Shown one piece after another: positions 1 to 8,657 of a DNA stretch of 64,000 nucleotides (its first letter is position 1; each line of letters begins with the position of its first letter). The DNA is from Myxococcales bacterium (GTDB lineage: Bacteria; Myxococcota; Myxococcia; Myxococcales; JAKAPL01), in the NCBI GenBank assembly GCA_021807105.1, contig JAKAPL010000009.1, forward strand, positions 1-64,000. The letters are read 5' to 3'. The notes under the pieces are model-generated. The model did not search any database. It was not told the DNA's origin and worked only from the letters and a program-made list of their open reading frames with translations. A program made the position numbers and the translations under genes.

Positions 1-1302
1 TGCCCGGCGCCGGAGACGGCCTCGTGCGGCGGCTACGTGTGCGGGGCGAGCACGTGCAAGACGAGCTGCGCGACGAGCGCGGACTGCGCGTTCTGCTACG
101 ACTGCGGCGAGGGGGGGCAGTGCGTGGCCGCTGATCTCCAGAGGGACCCGGGGAACTGCGGGAGCTGCGGGAAGGCGTGTCCGAGCGGGGAGGCGTGCGT
201 GGGGGGAGCCTGCGGGTGCGAGATCGGGGGGATAGGCTACGCGGACGGGGGGATGGAGGTGGGGAACGTTTGCGGCTACTGCAACGTGGCGGCGAACGGG
301 ACAGGGTGGACGGCGCTAGCGAACGGGGTCGCGTGTGGGGACGGCGGCTGGATCTGTGAGGGAGGGAGTTGCTCTCCGTACTGCCCGGCGGGGGAGAGCC
401 CGACGTTCGGGACGGCGGTGACGTACGGGGTGGGGAGCCATCCCATATCGGTGGCGATCGGGGACTTGAACGGGGACGGGGAGGCGGACCTGGCGGTGGC
501 GAACGAGGGTAGCACCACGGTGAGCGTGCTGCTGAACGAGGGGAGCGGGAGGTTTGGGACGGCGGAGACGTACGGGGTGGGGAGCAATCCCATATCGGTG
601 GCGATCGGGGACTTGAACGGGGACGGGGAGGCGGACCTGGCGGTGGCGAACTGGGACCGCACGGTGAGCGTGCTGCTGAACGAGGGGAGCGGGAGGTTTG
701 GGACGGCGGTGACGTACGGGGTGGGGAGCGGGGCCTCATCGGTGGCGATCGGGGACTTGAACGGGGACGGGAAGGCGGACCTGGCGGTGGCAAACTCTAA
801 CGACGCCACGGTGAGCGTGCTGCTGAACGAGGGGAGCGGGGTGTTTGGGACGGCGGTGACGTACGGGGTGGGGAGCTATCCCGTGTCGGTGGCGATCGGG
901 GACTTGAACGGGGACGGGAAGGCGGACCTGGCGGTGGCGAACTCCGGCTTCAACGGCAGCGGCAACACGGTGAGCGTGCTGCTGAACGAGGGGAGCGGGG
1001 TGTTTGGGACGCAGGTGACGTACGGGGTGGGGATCGATCCCTATTCGGTGGCGATCGGGGACTTGAACGGGGACGGGGAGGCGGACCTGGCGGTGGCGAA
1101 CTTTGGCGGGGGTAGCGGCAACACGGTGAGCGTGCTGCTGAACGAGGGGAGCGGGAGGTTTGGGACGGCGGTGACGTACGGGGTGGGGAGCGGGCCCTTT
1201 TCGGTGGCGATCGGGGACTTGAACGGGGACGGGAAGGCGGACCTGGCGGTGGCGAACTCGGAGAGCAGCACGGTGAGTGTGCTGCTGAACGAGTGTAAGT
1301 AG
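1..1302 (+). CDS. Cysteine-rich FG-GAP (VCBS-like) repeat protein, 5' end outside window
   Basis: The frame is open from base 1, so the true start lies upstream; GTG at 37 is only the first start codon in view. The visible N-terminal part is Cys-rich, with a DPxNCGxCGxxC pattern like the Cys-rich repeats common in myxobacterial surface proteins. The rest is six FG-GAP-like repeats, each with the core IGDLNGDGxADLAVAN, whose D-x-N-x-D-G spacing resembles a calcium loop. Such proteins are normally exported and form beta-propeller-like adhesion domains. Only six blades are visible and no C-terminal anchor is seen; it ends in NECK. The export signal would be upstream. A perfect hairpin terminator follows. 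Function beyond a secreted or surface role is unknown. Confidence 0.75.
   Translation, partial: CPAPETASCGGYVCGASTCKTSCATSADCAFCYDCGEGGQCVAADLQRDPGNCGSCGKACPSGEACVGGACGCEIGGIGYADGGMEVGNVCGYCNVAANGTGWTALANGVACGDGGWICEGGSCSPYCPAGESPTFGTAVTYGVGSHPISVAIGDLNGDGEADLAVANEGSTTVSVLLNEGSGRFGTAETYGVGSNPISVAIGDLNGDGEADLAVANWDRTVSVLLNEGSGRFGTAVTYGVGSGASSVAIGDLNGDGKADLAVANSNDATVSVLLNEGSGVFGTAVTYGVGSYPVSVAIGDLNGDGKADLAVANSGFNGSGNTVSVLLNEGSGVFGTQVTYGVGIDPYSVAIGDLNGDGEADLAVANFGGGSGNTVSVLLNEGSGRFGTAVTYGVGSGPFSVAIGDLNGDGKADLAVANSESSTVSVLLNECK
406..1293 (+). repeat. Six near-identical tandem FG-GAP coding repeats (144-159 bp)
   Basis: The block beginning GTGGCGATCGGGGACTTG recurs at 451, 598, 742, 889, 1048 and 1204. 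Spacings are 147, 144, 147, 159 and 156 bp, and identity over the core is almost complete at the nucleotide level, including third codon positions. Length differences fall in the loop after LAVAN. This suggests recent duplication or ongoing gene conversion. Confidence 0.9.
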
Positions 1303-1334
1303 GCGGCGGGGAGGGAGGGGGTTGAGAGGGGGGT

Positions 1335-1368
1335 GCAGGGGGGCTTTGCCCCCCTGCGGGATTTTATT
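1335..1368 (+). terminator. Intrinsic terminator after the FG-GAP gene
   Basis: A perfect 10-bp stem (GCAGGGGGGC, 1335-1344, with its complement at 1348-1357) closes a TTT loop and is followed by a T-rich tail at 1362-1368. It lies 33 bases after the stop codon of the upstream gene. Confidence 0.75.
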
Positions 1369-1989
1369 GGGCTCTCCGGGGAGGCGGGGACGGACATCCG
1401 AATCGTCTCGTGGTTACGGGCGGTTGCGCGCGATCTCGTCTCGGCCCTGGTGACGGACATCGGAGGGGCGAACGGGATGAGCGGACGGCCGGGTGCGCCG
1501 CGCGGCGGTGAGCGGCAGGGGAGAAGACGTTCGCCCCCACCGCTCCCCCGGGGATCGCGCGGGTATCTCCGAGTCCTTGCTGGCGAATCCGGTTGTCCGT
1601 CACCGCGTCCCCCGCGTCCCGGTTGCGCAGCAATGTCTTCGCGTCCGACACCTTCGTATTCGCCCACTGCCGGTTGAGCTGCTTGTACTCGTCCGCAAGC
1701 GCCTCGTAATCCAAAGGCAGGCATCCAACAAGCGTGTCGTAGCGCGGCCAAGCACCGCCGCAACCAAACGCGGCCAAGGGGCGCGGGCCGCGCTACGGGA
1801 TGGGGTGACGGACAGCAAGATTCGGGAGTCCCCTCCGGGCGTATCCGCGCGGGCGGCGCGCAGGCGGCGCGGGCCCCTCGCGAGGCGCGTCGAGATCGGA
1901 AAACCGCGCGTAACCACGGGCGGACAGGGGCTTCCGGGCGCCGGAGCACTCGGGCGGCCCGGCTCGGGCAGCGGAACGAAAGACGCCGC
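1369..1989. repeat. Gene-free stretch holding imperfect inverted repeats
   Basis: No convincing gene is seen in these 620 bases. A segment near 1408-1437 (GTGGTTACG...CGATCTCG) recurs inverted at about 1889-1917. The 11-mer GGTGACGGACA occurs at 1448, inverted near 1605, and again near 1803, each followed by similar sequence. The pieces look like diverged inverted copies of a repeat around a core at about 1620-1790. On the minus strand the core could encode a short peptide (residues such as EALADEYKQLNRQW) that I do not recognise. Bases 1740-1775 also match a segment at 33233-33269. Confidence 0.45.
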
Positions 1990-2018
1990 TTGTCCGCGGT
2001 CCGACCGGCGGGTAGGAT
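1990..2018 (+). promoter_or_regulatory. Sigma-70-type promoter of tdk
   Basis: TTGTCC at 1990-1995 and TAGGAT at 2013-2018 are separated by 17 bp. Transcription would start near 2025, about four bases before the ATG at 2029, giving a nearly leaderless mRNA. The same arrangement is found before hslV. Confidence 0.5.
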
Positions 2019-2028
2019 GACCCGCTCC

Positions 2029-2607
2029 ATGAACGTCCTCCCCAAGAACGTCGGCTGGATCGAGGTGATCTGCGGCCCGATGTTCTCCGGCAAGACCGAG
2101 GAGCTGATCCGCCGGCTGAAGAGGGCCGCGATCGGGCAGCAACGCGTCCAGATCTTCAAGCCCGGCCTCGACAAGCGGTACGGGGAAGGGCAGATCGTGA
2201 GCCACAGCGAGCAGCGGCTCGACTCCACGGCCGTCGAGGATGCGGCGGAGATCCTCGCGAAGCTCCACGCCGGCACGCAGGTCGTCGGGATCGACGAGGT
2301 CCAGTTCCTCGGGGCCGGCGCCGTGCCCATCTGCGAGACGCTCGCCGACCGCGGCCTCCGGGTCATCGTCGCGGGCCTGGATCAGGACTATCGCGGCGTG
2401 CCGTTCGACCCGATCCCGCAGCTCCTCGCGGTCGCCGAATACATCACCAAGGAGCTGGCGGTCTGCGTGGTCTGCGGGAACCCGGCCCACCGGTCGCAGC
2501 GGATCGTGGCGGACGGCCGGCGCATCCTGGTCGGCGCGAAGGGCGACTACGAGGCCCGCTGCCGGGCCTGCTTCCGGCCGGAGGCCGCCGCCGCGGAGAG
2601 CGGCTGA
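2029..2607 (+). CDS. tdk: Thymidine kinase (type II, TK1-like)
   Basis: Phosphorylates thymidine (and deoxyuridine) with ATP in the cytosolic pyrimidine salvage pathway. It shows the P-loop GPMFSGKT near the N-terminus, the DEVQF Walker-B-type motif, and two CxxC pairs (CVVCG and CRACF) that bind the structural zinc of type II enzymes. The start at 2029 gives 192 residues, usual for the family, with about ten residues before the P-loop; ATG 2017 and TTG 1990 are in-frame alternatives but 1990 lies in the -35 box. The next gene begins three bases after the stop, so tdk heads a salvage operon with two phosphoribosyltransferase genes. Confidence 0.93.
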   Translation: MNVLPKNVGWIEVICGPMFSGKTEELIRRLKRAAIGQQRVQIFKPGLDKRYGEGQIVSHSEQRLDSTAVEDAAEILAKLHAGTQVVGIDEVQFLGAGAVPICETLADRGLRVIVAGLDQDYRGVPFDPIPQLLAVAEYITKELAVCVVCGNPAHRSQRIVADGRRILVGAKGDYEARCRACFRPEAAAAESG

Positions 2608-2610
2608 ACG

Positions 2611-3426
2611 ATGCGCGACCCGATCTACGATCGAGGCCAGTTCCGCCTCTCCGAGCTGGAGCACCGGTACGGGCCGAACGTCCACCTTCTGCAGAACCCC
2701 TTCCTGCTCACGCAGCTCGCGTTCCTCTCCGCGAAGGGGACGGCGCAGCCCGCGATCAACGAGCTGGTGGTCCTGCTCTACCAGGACCTCGTCAAGACCT
2801 TCATCAACGTCGAGCTGCCGCGCGAGCACGTCGCGATCCCGACGCGCATGATCGACGTCCACCCGCTCGGCGTCTTCCAGGGGGAGATCGTCGACCGCTC
2901 CGTTCGCGCGGTCACCGTGGACATCGCGCGCGCCGGCACGCTCCCTTCCCACGTGACCTACGACCTCTTGAACCGCCTGCTCGATCCCCGGCTCGTCCGC
3001 CAGGATCACCTCATCATGGCCCGGCAGGTGGACGAGCGCCATCAGGTCGTCGGGTCGCAGATCTTCGGGGCGAAGATCGGCGGCGACGTGGACGACGCCT
3101 TCCTGATCTTCCCCGACCCGATGGGCGCGACCGGCGGATCGATGGCCGAGGCGATCGGCTATTACAAGGCGAAGGTCCCCGGCAAGCCGCGGCGCGTCGT
3201 CACGTTGAACCTGATCGTCACCCCGGAGTACCTCCGGCGGATGAAGGCGGTCCACCCCGAGGCGGTCGTCTACGCGGTCCGGCTCGATCGGGGCCTCTCG
3301 GCGCCCGAGGTGCTGGCGACCCTCCCCGGCACCCGCTGGGACGACGAGCGGGGCCTCGATGATCGGCAGTACATCGTCCCGGGCGCCGGCGGCCTCGGGG
3401 AGATCATGAACAATGCGTACGTCTGA
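2611..3426 (+). CDS. Uracil phosphoribosyltransferase-like protein (long form)
   Basis: A phosphoribosyltransferase of the uracil PRTase type, expected to make UMP from uracil and PRPP. The PRPP-binding motif DPMGATGGSM (around residues 172-181) matches the DPMLATGGS of Upp, the VDIARAGTLPS segment matches the RAGLGM flexible-loop region, and HPEAVVYAVRLDRGL followed by YIVPGAGGLGE resembles the uracil-binding end. At 271 residues it is about 60 longer than classical Upp, with an extra N-terminal region. It sits between tdk and hpt, supporting a salvage role. Substrate is inferred; the altered C-terminal end (MNNAYV) could change specificity. Confidence 0.75.
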   Translation: MRDPIYDRGQFRLSELEHRYGPNVHLLQNPFLLTQLAFLSAKGTAQPAINELVVLLYQDLVKTFINVELPREHVAIPTRMIDVHPLGVFQGEIVDRSVRAVTVDIARAGTLPSHVTYDLLNRLLDPRLVRQDHLIMARQVDERHQVVGSQIFGAKIGGDVDDAFLIFPDPMGATGGSMAEAIGYYKAKVPGKPRRVVTLNLIVTPEYLRRMKAVHPEAVVYAVRLDRGLSAPEVLATLPGTRWDDERGLDDRQYIVPGAGGLGEIMNNAYV

Positions 3427-3621
3427 TCGACGACCTCGGAGGATGCCCGTGCCGCGCGAAGAGAGAGGGATGCGCCTGCGAAGACGAGCCGCGATGGGGT
3501 GGGCGGGGGGAGCTCGGCTCCCCTCGCCGGCGGAGCGCCGTGAGGCGGTCCGGCCGTCCCGGCGCGGCCGGCGTGAGCGCGCCGGGTCGCGGCGTTGCCC
3601 GGCCGTCCTGCGAGGCCCCTG

Positions 3622-4203
<582 letters not shown>

Positions 4204-4206
4204 GCG

Positions 4207-4923
4207 ATGACCGAGGAGAGCGGCAAGGGGATCGGGCCGGCCTTCCGGCGCTTCCTGACGGCGGTCGTCATCCTCGCGCTCGCCGCCGCGGTGGTCTGGC
4301 TCGCGAGCGAGCGCAACTCCCATCACTACTTCCTCCAGGCGGACGGGCGGCGGGTGACCGTCGGGCGCGGCTGGTTCGCGCCGGCTGGCCACGGCCCCTT
4401 CCGGCCGCGCGATCCCGCGCTCGCGCGGGCGTACCAGCCGTTCACGCTCCCCGAGGGGGTGGCGGGTCCGGCGGCGGACGGCGAGGAATTCGACGACCGC
4501 GGCGAGCTGGACCGGCGGCTGGGCGCCCTCCTGCTCGACTCGGCGAAGGCGCGCCTCGCGCGCGGGGACCCGCAGCGGCTCGCCCGAGGCATCGCCTACC
4601 TCGACCAGGCCGCGCGGCTCGAACAGCTCTCCTCGGACGAGCGCGGCCGCCTCTCGTCGCTCCGGTCCGAGGTCGCCTACTTCGAGGCCGCGGGCCGGAT
4701 CGAGGCGGGGCTCGCCGCGCTCCAGGAGGCGCGGAGGCTGCTCGAACAGGCGACCGCCGGCGATCCGGCGCACGCCCGCGCGGCGGCCGAGCTGCTCGAT
4801 CGTCTCGGCCCGGCGTTCGACGGCCTGTTGCGGGCGACGCGCGGCGCGGATCTCCCGCCGGCCGCGGCGCCGGCCGCGGTTTCACCGAGTCCGGTCCCGC
4901 CGGAGGCGCGCGACGGCGGTTGA
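4207..4923 (+). CDS. Membrane-anchored protein of unknown function
   Basis: I do not recognise this 238-residue protein. It has one clear membrane segment (about residues 16-34, LTAVVILALAAAVVWLA) after a short basic N-terminus, suggesting a cytoplasmic N-terminus with the rest outside. The middle (about 95-200) is Ala/Leu/Arg-rich and probably helical, with TPR-like character (LARGIAYLDQAARLEQL, RRLLEQATAGDPAHARA). The C-terminus is Pro/Ala-rich. It begins three bases after hpt and shortly precedes a methyltransferase-like gene, so it is probably co-transcribed. Confidence 0.6.
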   Translation: MTEESGKGIGPAFRRFLTAVVILALAAAVVWLASERNSHHYFLQADGRRVTVGRGWFAPAGHGPFRPRDPALARAYQPFTLPEGVAGPAADGEEFDDRGELDRRLGALLLDSAKARLARGDPQRLARGIAYLDQAARLEQLSSDERGRLSSLRSEVAYFEAAGRIEAGLAALQEARRLLEQATAGDPAHARAAAELLDRLGPAFDGLLRATRGADLPPAAAPAAVSPSPVPPEARDGG

Positions 4924-4956
4924 CGGAGCGGCCCGCGATGCTGGAGAGCTAACCCG

Positions 4957-6567
4957 ATGTCGACGGAGAGCGACGCGCAGGCCGTCCGAGAGGGGGGCGA
5001 CTTGCTCCCGCGCTATCTCTTCCTCGAGCCGTGGTTCGACGGCCGGCCCGTGCTCGAGGTCGGCGCGCTGGGCCTCTTCGGCACGGCGGGGGCCCGGCTC
5101 TGCCTCTCCCGCGCGGCGCGCCGGGTCGTCTGCCTGGGGAGTGCGCAGGAGGTCGCCGCGGCCGGGGAGGACGGGGACGCCGCGATCGAGCTGCTGCCCC
5201 TGGACGCGGCGCTGCCCCCGGAGACGTTCGGACTGGTGCTGCTGCACGATTCACGCCCCCTCCTCGCCCCCGGCGGCGTCGATCGCTTCGCCCGCGCGCT
5301 CGCGCCCGGCGGCCGGCTGCTCGCGGTCGCGGCGGGCGGGCCTCCAGCGTCGCTCGCCGGACATCCAGACGACCGCCCCGACTACGCCGCGCTCGCGCCG
5401 CTGCTTTCCGCGCGCTTCCCCGCGGTCCAGGTGGTCGTGCAGAGCCCGCTGGCCGGCTACACGCTCTCCCCCCACGGCGTGGAGAACCCGGAGACCGTCG
5501 TGGACGCGAGCCTCGCGGGCGCGCCGGAGCCTTCGCACTACCTCTTCCTCTGCGGCGACGCGCCGGCGCCGCTGCGGGAGCTCTCGCTCGTCGCCCTGCC
5601 CGCGGCGCCGCTCTTCGCGGGCCGCGCCCGGGAGTCCCAGGAGCTGCTCCGCGCGGCGGAGCAGCTCCGCGGGGCGCTCGCGGCCGCCGAGGCCGAGCGC
5701 GGCGAGTGGAGGAGCCGGGCCGAATCGCTGCAGCGGGAGGTCGAGCAGCGGGAGGCGCTCCTCGCCTGGCGGGAGCAGGAGGCGCGGGCGGCGGTCGAGG
5801 ACGCCGGCCACGCGCGCCGCGAAGCCGAAGCCTATCGCGAAGATCGCGACCACGCGCGCCGGCAGCTCGCCGCGCGCTCCGAGGAGCTCGCGGCGGCCCT
5901 CGCCCGGGCCGCGGCGGCGGAGGAGGACTGGCGCAGGCTCGACGCCGAGCACGAGCGGCTCGGGGGGGCCGAGGAGGTGCGGCGGGAGCTGGAGCAGGTC
6001 CGCGCGCAGCTCGCCCGCGCCGAGGAGGAGCGGGACGCGAACGCCGCCGCGGAGCGGACTTGGAGAGGCCGCTTCGAGGAGGAGACGGAAGCCCGGCGGC
6101 GCGCGGCCGAGGAGGCCGACCGGGCGGCCACGGCCGAGGAGGCCGCCCGCGAGCGGGCGGAGCGGGTGGAGGCCGAGGCCCGCGCGATCGAGGAGCGCGA
6201 CGCGCTCGCGGCGGGGCAGGCCGAGAGGGCGATCGCCGCCGCGACCGCCGAGCGGGAGGCCGAAGAGACCGCCCGCGAGGAGCTGCGCGACGAGGTCGCG
6301 CGGCTGCGCGCGGCGAGCCGGGTGAGCGCGGAAGAGAACGCGCGGCTCGCCGCCGAGCTGGCGCAGGCGCGCCACCTCGTCGAGCTCGCGCGCCGGAGCC
6401 CGGGGGCCCTCGGACTCGCGGAGGTGGACTGGGGCGTCCAGGCGGAGGCCGGCGAGGTCCAGGCGGAGGTCGAGCGGCTGCGGGCGCTGGTCGAGGAGCT
6501 CCGTCGCGATCTCGCGACCGCCCGCGCGGCGGCCGGCCCCTTGGCGGCGTCGGGTTCTCGGCCCTGA
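4957..6567 (+). CDS. Methyltransferase-like domain fused to a long coiled coil
   Basis: The first 210 or so residues resemble a Rossmann-type SAM methyltransferase, with VLEVGALGLFGT at the SAM-binding position and LAPGGRLLAVAAG after it, but the glycine loop is degenerate and activity is doubtful. From about residue 220 to 530 the protein is an almost unbroken Glu/Ala/Arg-rich coiled coil. Related two-part proteins occur in myxobacteria, where coiled-coil partners act in cell-envelope or motility machines; that link is inference. The start is preceded by GGAGAG. No signal peptide or membrane segment is visible, so it is probably cytoplasmic. Confidence 0.6.
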   Translation: MSTESDAQAVREGGDLLPRYLFLEPWFDGRPVLEVGALGLFGTAGARLCLSRAARRVVCLGSAQEVAAAGEDGDAAIELLPLDAALPPETFGLVLLHDSRPLLAPGGVDRFARALAPGGRLLAVAAGGPPASLAGHPDDRPDYAALAPLLSARFPAVQVVVQSPLAGYTLSPHGVENPETVVDASLAGAPEPSHYLFLCGDAPAPLRELSLVALPAAPLFAGRARESQELLRAAEQLRGALAAAEAERGEWRSRAESLQREVEQREALLAWREQEARAAVEDAGHARREAEAYREDRDHARRQLAARSEELAAALARAAAAEEDWRRLDAEHERLGGAEEVRRELEQVRAQLARAEEERDANAAAERTWRGRFEEETEARRRAAEEADRAATAEEAARERAERVEAEARAIEERDALAAGQAERAIAAATAEREAEETAREELRDEVARLRAASRVSAEENARLAAELAQARHLVELARRSPGALGLAEVDWGVQAEAGEVQAEVERLRALVEELRRDLATARAAAGPLAASGSRP

Positions 6568-6614
6568 ATGGCCGCGCCGCGCTCCTGCCGTGAAGCCGGC
6601 GGTCCGTCGCCGAG

Positions 6615-7373
6615 TCAGCTCCCGAAGAACGACGCTTCGAGCAGCATGACGAGCAGGTTGCAGCTCGCGTGGTAGAGGATGCCGGCGGGGAGGGCGTCCG
6701 TCTTCTCGCGCAGCCAGCCGAAGAGGAGCGCGGGGAAGAAGACCGCCAGCCGCCAGGGATACGGCTCGACCAGGTGGCCCGCGGCGAAGAGCGCCTGGGT
6801 GAGGAGGAAGCCGGCGCCGGCGTGGACGCCCAAGCGCCGGGGGCCGGCCCCGAAGCGGAGCCGGAGCCGCTGCTGGAGATAGCCCCGGTAGAAGAACTCC
6901 TCGGGTAACGCGACGACGAGGAGCTGATCGGCGATCTTCAGGAGGAAGCGATGGGGCCAGCGAAAGGCGAAGTGGGCGGCCCCGGCGTAGGGGCCGAGGA
7001 GGGCGGCGACCGGCCGGGGCAGGGCGGGCAGGAGCGAGACGAAGCCCCAGTACAGGACGGCATAGAGCGGGAAGGTCACGAGCGCGAAGATCCCGAACCA
7101 CCGGAGCGACGGCCCGAGCTTCGTGAAGGAGAGGCCGTAGTCCTCGGGGAACTCGTCGCGCCGCCTCATGGCGAGCAGCGGCAGATAGAGGAAGAGGAGG
7201 GCCGCGACGGTCTTCGCCTTCAGGAGCCCGTCGAGGAGCGGCAGCCCGGCGAGAAAGCCGCCGAGGAGCGGATCGAGCAGCCATCGGGCGAGCGTCACGC
7301 CGCCGATCGCGACCGCCCAGAGCACGAGCGCCTCGCGCAGCGGCTCGCGGTCCCGGACGGCGGTGGTCGCCAT
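6615..7373 (-). CDS. CPBP-family glutamic-type intramembrane protease
   Basis: A polytopic membrane protein of 252 residues carrying the CPBP (Abi) motifs: EEFFYRG with the paired glutamates and arginine, a second motif around FAAGH, and HASCNLLV near the C-terminus. These residues form the active site of glutamic intramembrane proteases related to Rce1. Myxobacteria use one such enzyme to process sorting-tagged surface proteins, and an FG-GAP protein lies nearby, but I see no sorting tag here, so the substrate is open. It is transcribed convergently with the preceding gene. Confidence 0.8.
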   Translation of the reverse strand: MATTAVRDREPLREALVLWAVAIGGVTLARWLLDPLLGGFLAGLPLLDGLLKAKTVAALLFLYLPLLAMRRRDEFPEDYGLSFTKLGPSLRWFGIFALVTFPLYAVLYWGFVSLLPALPRPVAALLGPYAGAAHFAFRWPHRFLLKIADQLLVVALPEEFFYRGYLQQRLRLRFGAGPRRLGVHAGAGFLLTQALFAAGHLVEPYPWRLAVFFPALLFGWLREKTDALPAGILYHASCNLLVMLLEASFFGS

Positions 7374-7533
7374 TGCCGCAGTCTAGCGAATCTCCTGCGA
7401 CCGCGGCATCCTCCCGTGGGTACGCCTCGTTGCCGTGGGCCGCATCCGGGAGGGGGCGGCCTCGACGGCCCGGAGCGGTCCGGGGATCCCTTTGCAAGCT
7501 CTTTGTCCACGCCCCTGGTAAGACCTCCGGGCG

Positions 7534-8463
7534 ATGGCGGTCGTCCTCGTCTTCCTCGACGGCGTGGGGCTCGGCGCGCGCGACCCGGCGATCAATCCGC
7601 TCGCGCGCAGGACGGGGCTGCTCTCCCAGTTTCGCGGCGGGGACGGCGTCCCGCTCCCGCGCGGCGGCGCGCGCCGGGGGCTCGACGCGACGCTCGGGGT
7701 CGCGGGCCGCCCCCAGTCCGCGACCGGCCAGACGGCGCTCTACACCGGCGAGAACGCGCCCGCGCTCCTCGGCCGTCACCTCGTCGGCTTCCCGAACGCC
7801 GCCCTCCGGGATCTTCTCGCCCGCCGCTCGCTCTTTCGCCGGCTCGCCGATGCGGGCGCGCGGGTCGCGCTCGCGAACGGCTATCCCGCCGTCTACCTCG
7901 ACGCGCTCGGCGTGGCGCACCGCCCGCTCGTGGGACCGCCCGAGCCCGCCCTCCCGGCCGCGGCGCGGCGGCTCAAGCCCGCGGCCGGCCTCTTCGCCGT
8001 CGTGTCGGCGGGCCTGCCCGTCGCGACCTTCGACGACGTGCGGGCGGGCCGCGCCTTGACGCACGACGTGACGGGCGCCTCCGCCCGGACGCGCTTGCCC
8101 GGCCTCGTGCCCGAGCGCACCCCGGAAGAGGCCGCCGCCGTCCTCGCCTCCCGCGCGGCCACGCTCGACTTCTGCCTCTTCGAGAGCTTCCTCCTCGACG
8201 CAGCCGGCCACGCGCGCGACTTCGCCGCCGCGCAGGAGGCGCTCGGGAGCCTCGATCGCTTCCTCCGCCGGCTCCTCGACCTCCTCCCTGCGGGCCACTC
8301 GCTGCTCGTCACGAGCGACCACGGCAACGTGGAGGATCTGCGGACGCGCAGCCACACGCGCGCGGACGTCCCGCTGCTCGTGTTCGGCCCGCTCGCGGCG
8401 CGGCCCCTGCCCGCGCGCCTCACCGGCGTCGCCGACCTCGTCCTAGGAGGGGTGCTCGCGTGA
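7534..8463 (+). CDS. Alkaline-phosphatase-superfamily metalloenzyme (phosphoglycerate-mutase-like)
   Basis: The N-terminal FLDGVGLG supplies the first metal aspartate. RPQSATGQTALYTGENAP contains the likely Ser/Thr nucleophile, and TSDHGNVED followed by SHTRADVPLL gives the metal-binding Asp/His set of the metalloenzyme superfamily that contains cofactor-independent phosphoglycerate mutase and phosphopentomutase. At 309 residues it is much shorter than GpmI (about 510), lacking the large inserted domain, so it more likely acts on another phosphate ester. The context gives no pathway. Confidence 0.75.
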   Translation: MAVVLVFLDGVGLGARDPAINPLARRTGLLSQFRGGDGVPLPRGGARRGLDATLGVAGRPQSATGQTALYTGENAPALLGRHLVGFPNAALRDLLARRSLFRRLADAGARVALANGYPAVYLDALGVAHRPLVGPPEPALPAAARRLKPAAGLFAVVSAGLPVATFDDVRAGRALTHDVTGASARTRLPGLVPERTPEEAAAVLASRAATLDFCLFESFLLDAAGHARDFAAAQEALGSLDRFLRRLLDLLPAGHSLLVTSDHGNVEDLRTRSHTRADVPLLVFGPLAARPLPARLTGVADLVLGGVLA

Positions 8464-8619
8464 GGGGCGCCGCTCGCGAGGCGGGGGCGGGGCTTCGGGG
8501 AGGGCAGGCAGGGGCGCGGACAGCGTCGCGAGAGGGCGTGCGCGGCGGGATCCGCGCCGGCTCCGGCCGCTCAAGGAGCGCCGCCCGGCGGTCCGGACCT
8601 CGCAGCGCGGCCGACCTTC

Positions 8620-8650
8620 TTGCCCGTCTGCGTCGCTGGGAGGGTAGACT
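8620..8650 (+). promoter_or_regulatory. Possible promoter of the lipoprotein peptidase gene
   Basis: TTGCCC at 8620-8625 and TAGACT at 8645-8650 are 19 bp apart. The -10 box lies seven bases before the GTG at 8658, so the mRNA would be leaderless. The spacing is long and the call is tentative. Confidence 0.35.
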
Positions 8651-8657
8651 TTCGGCG

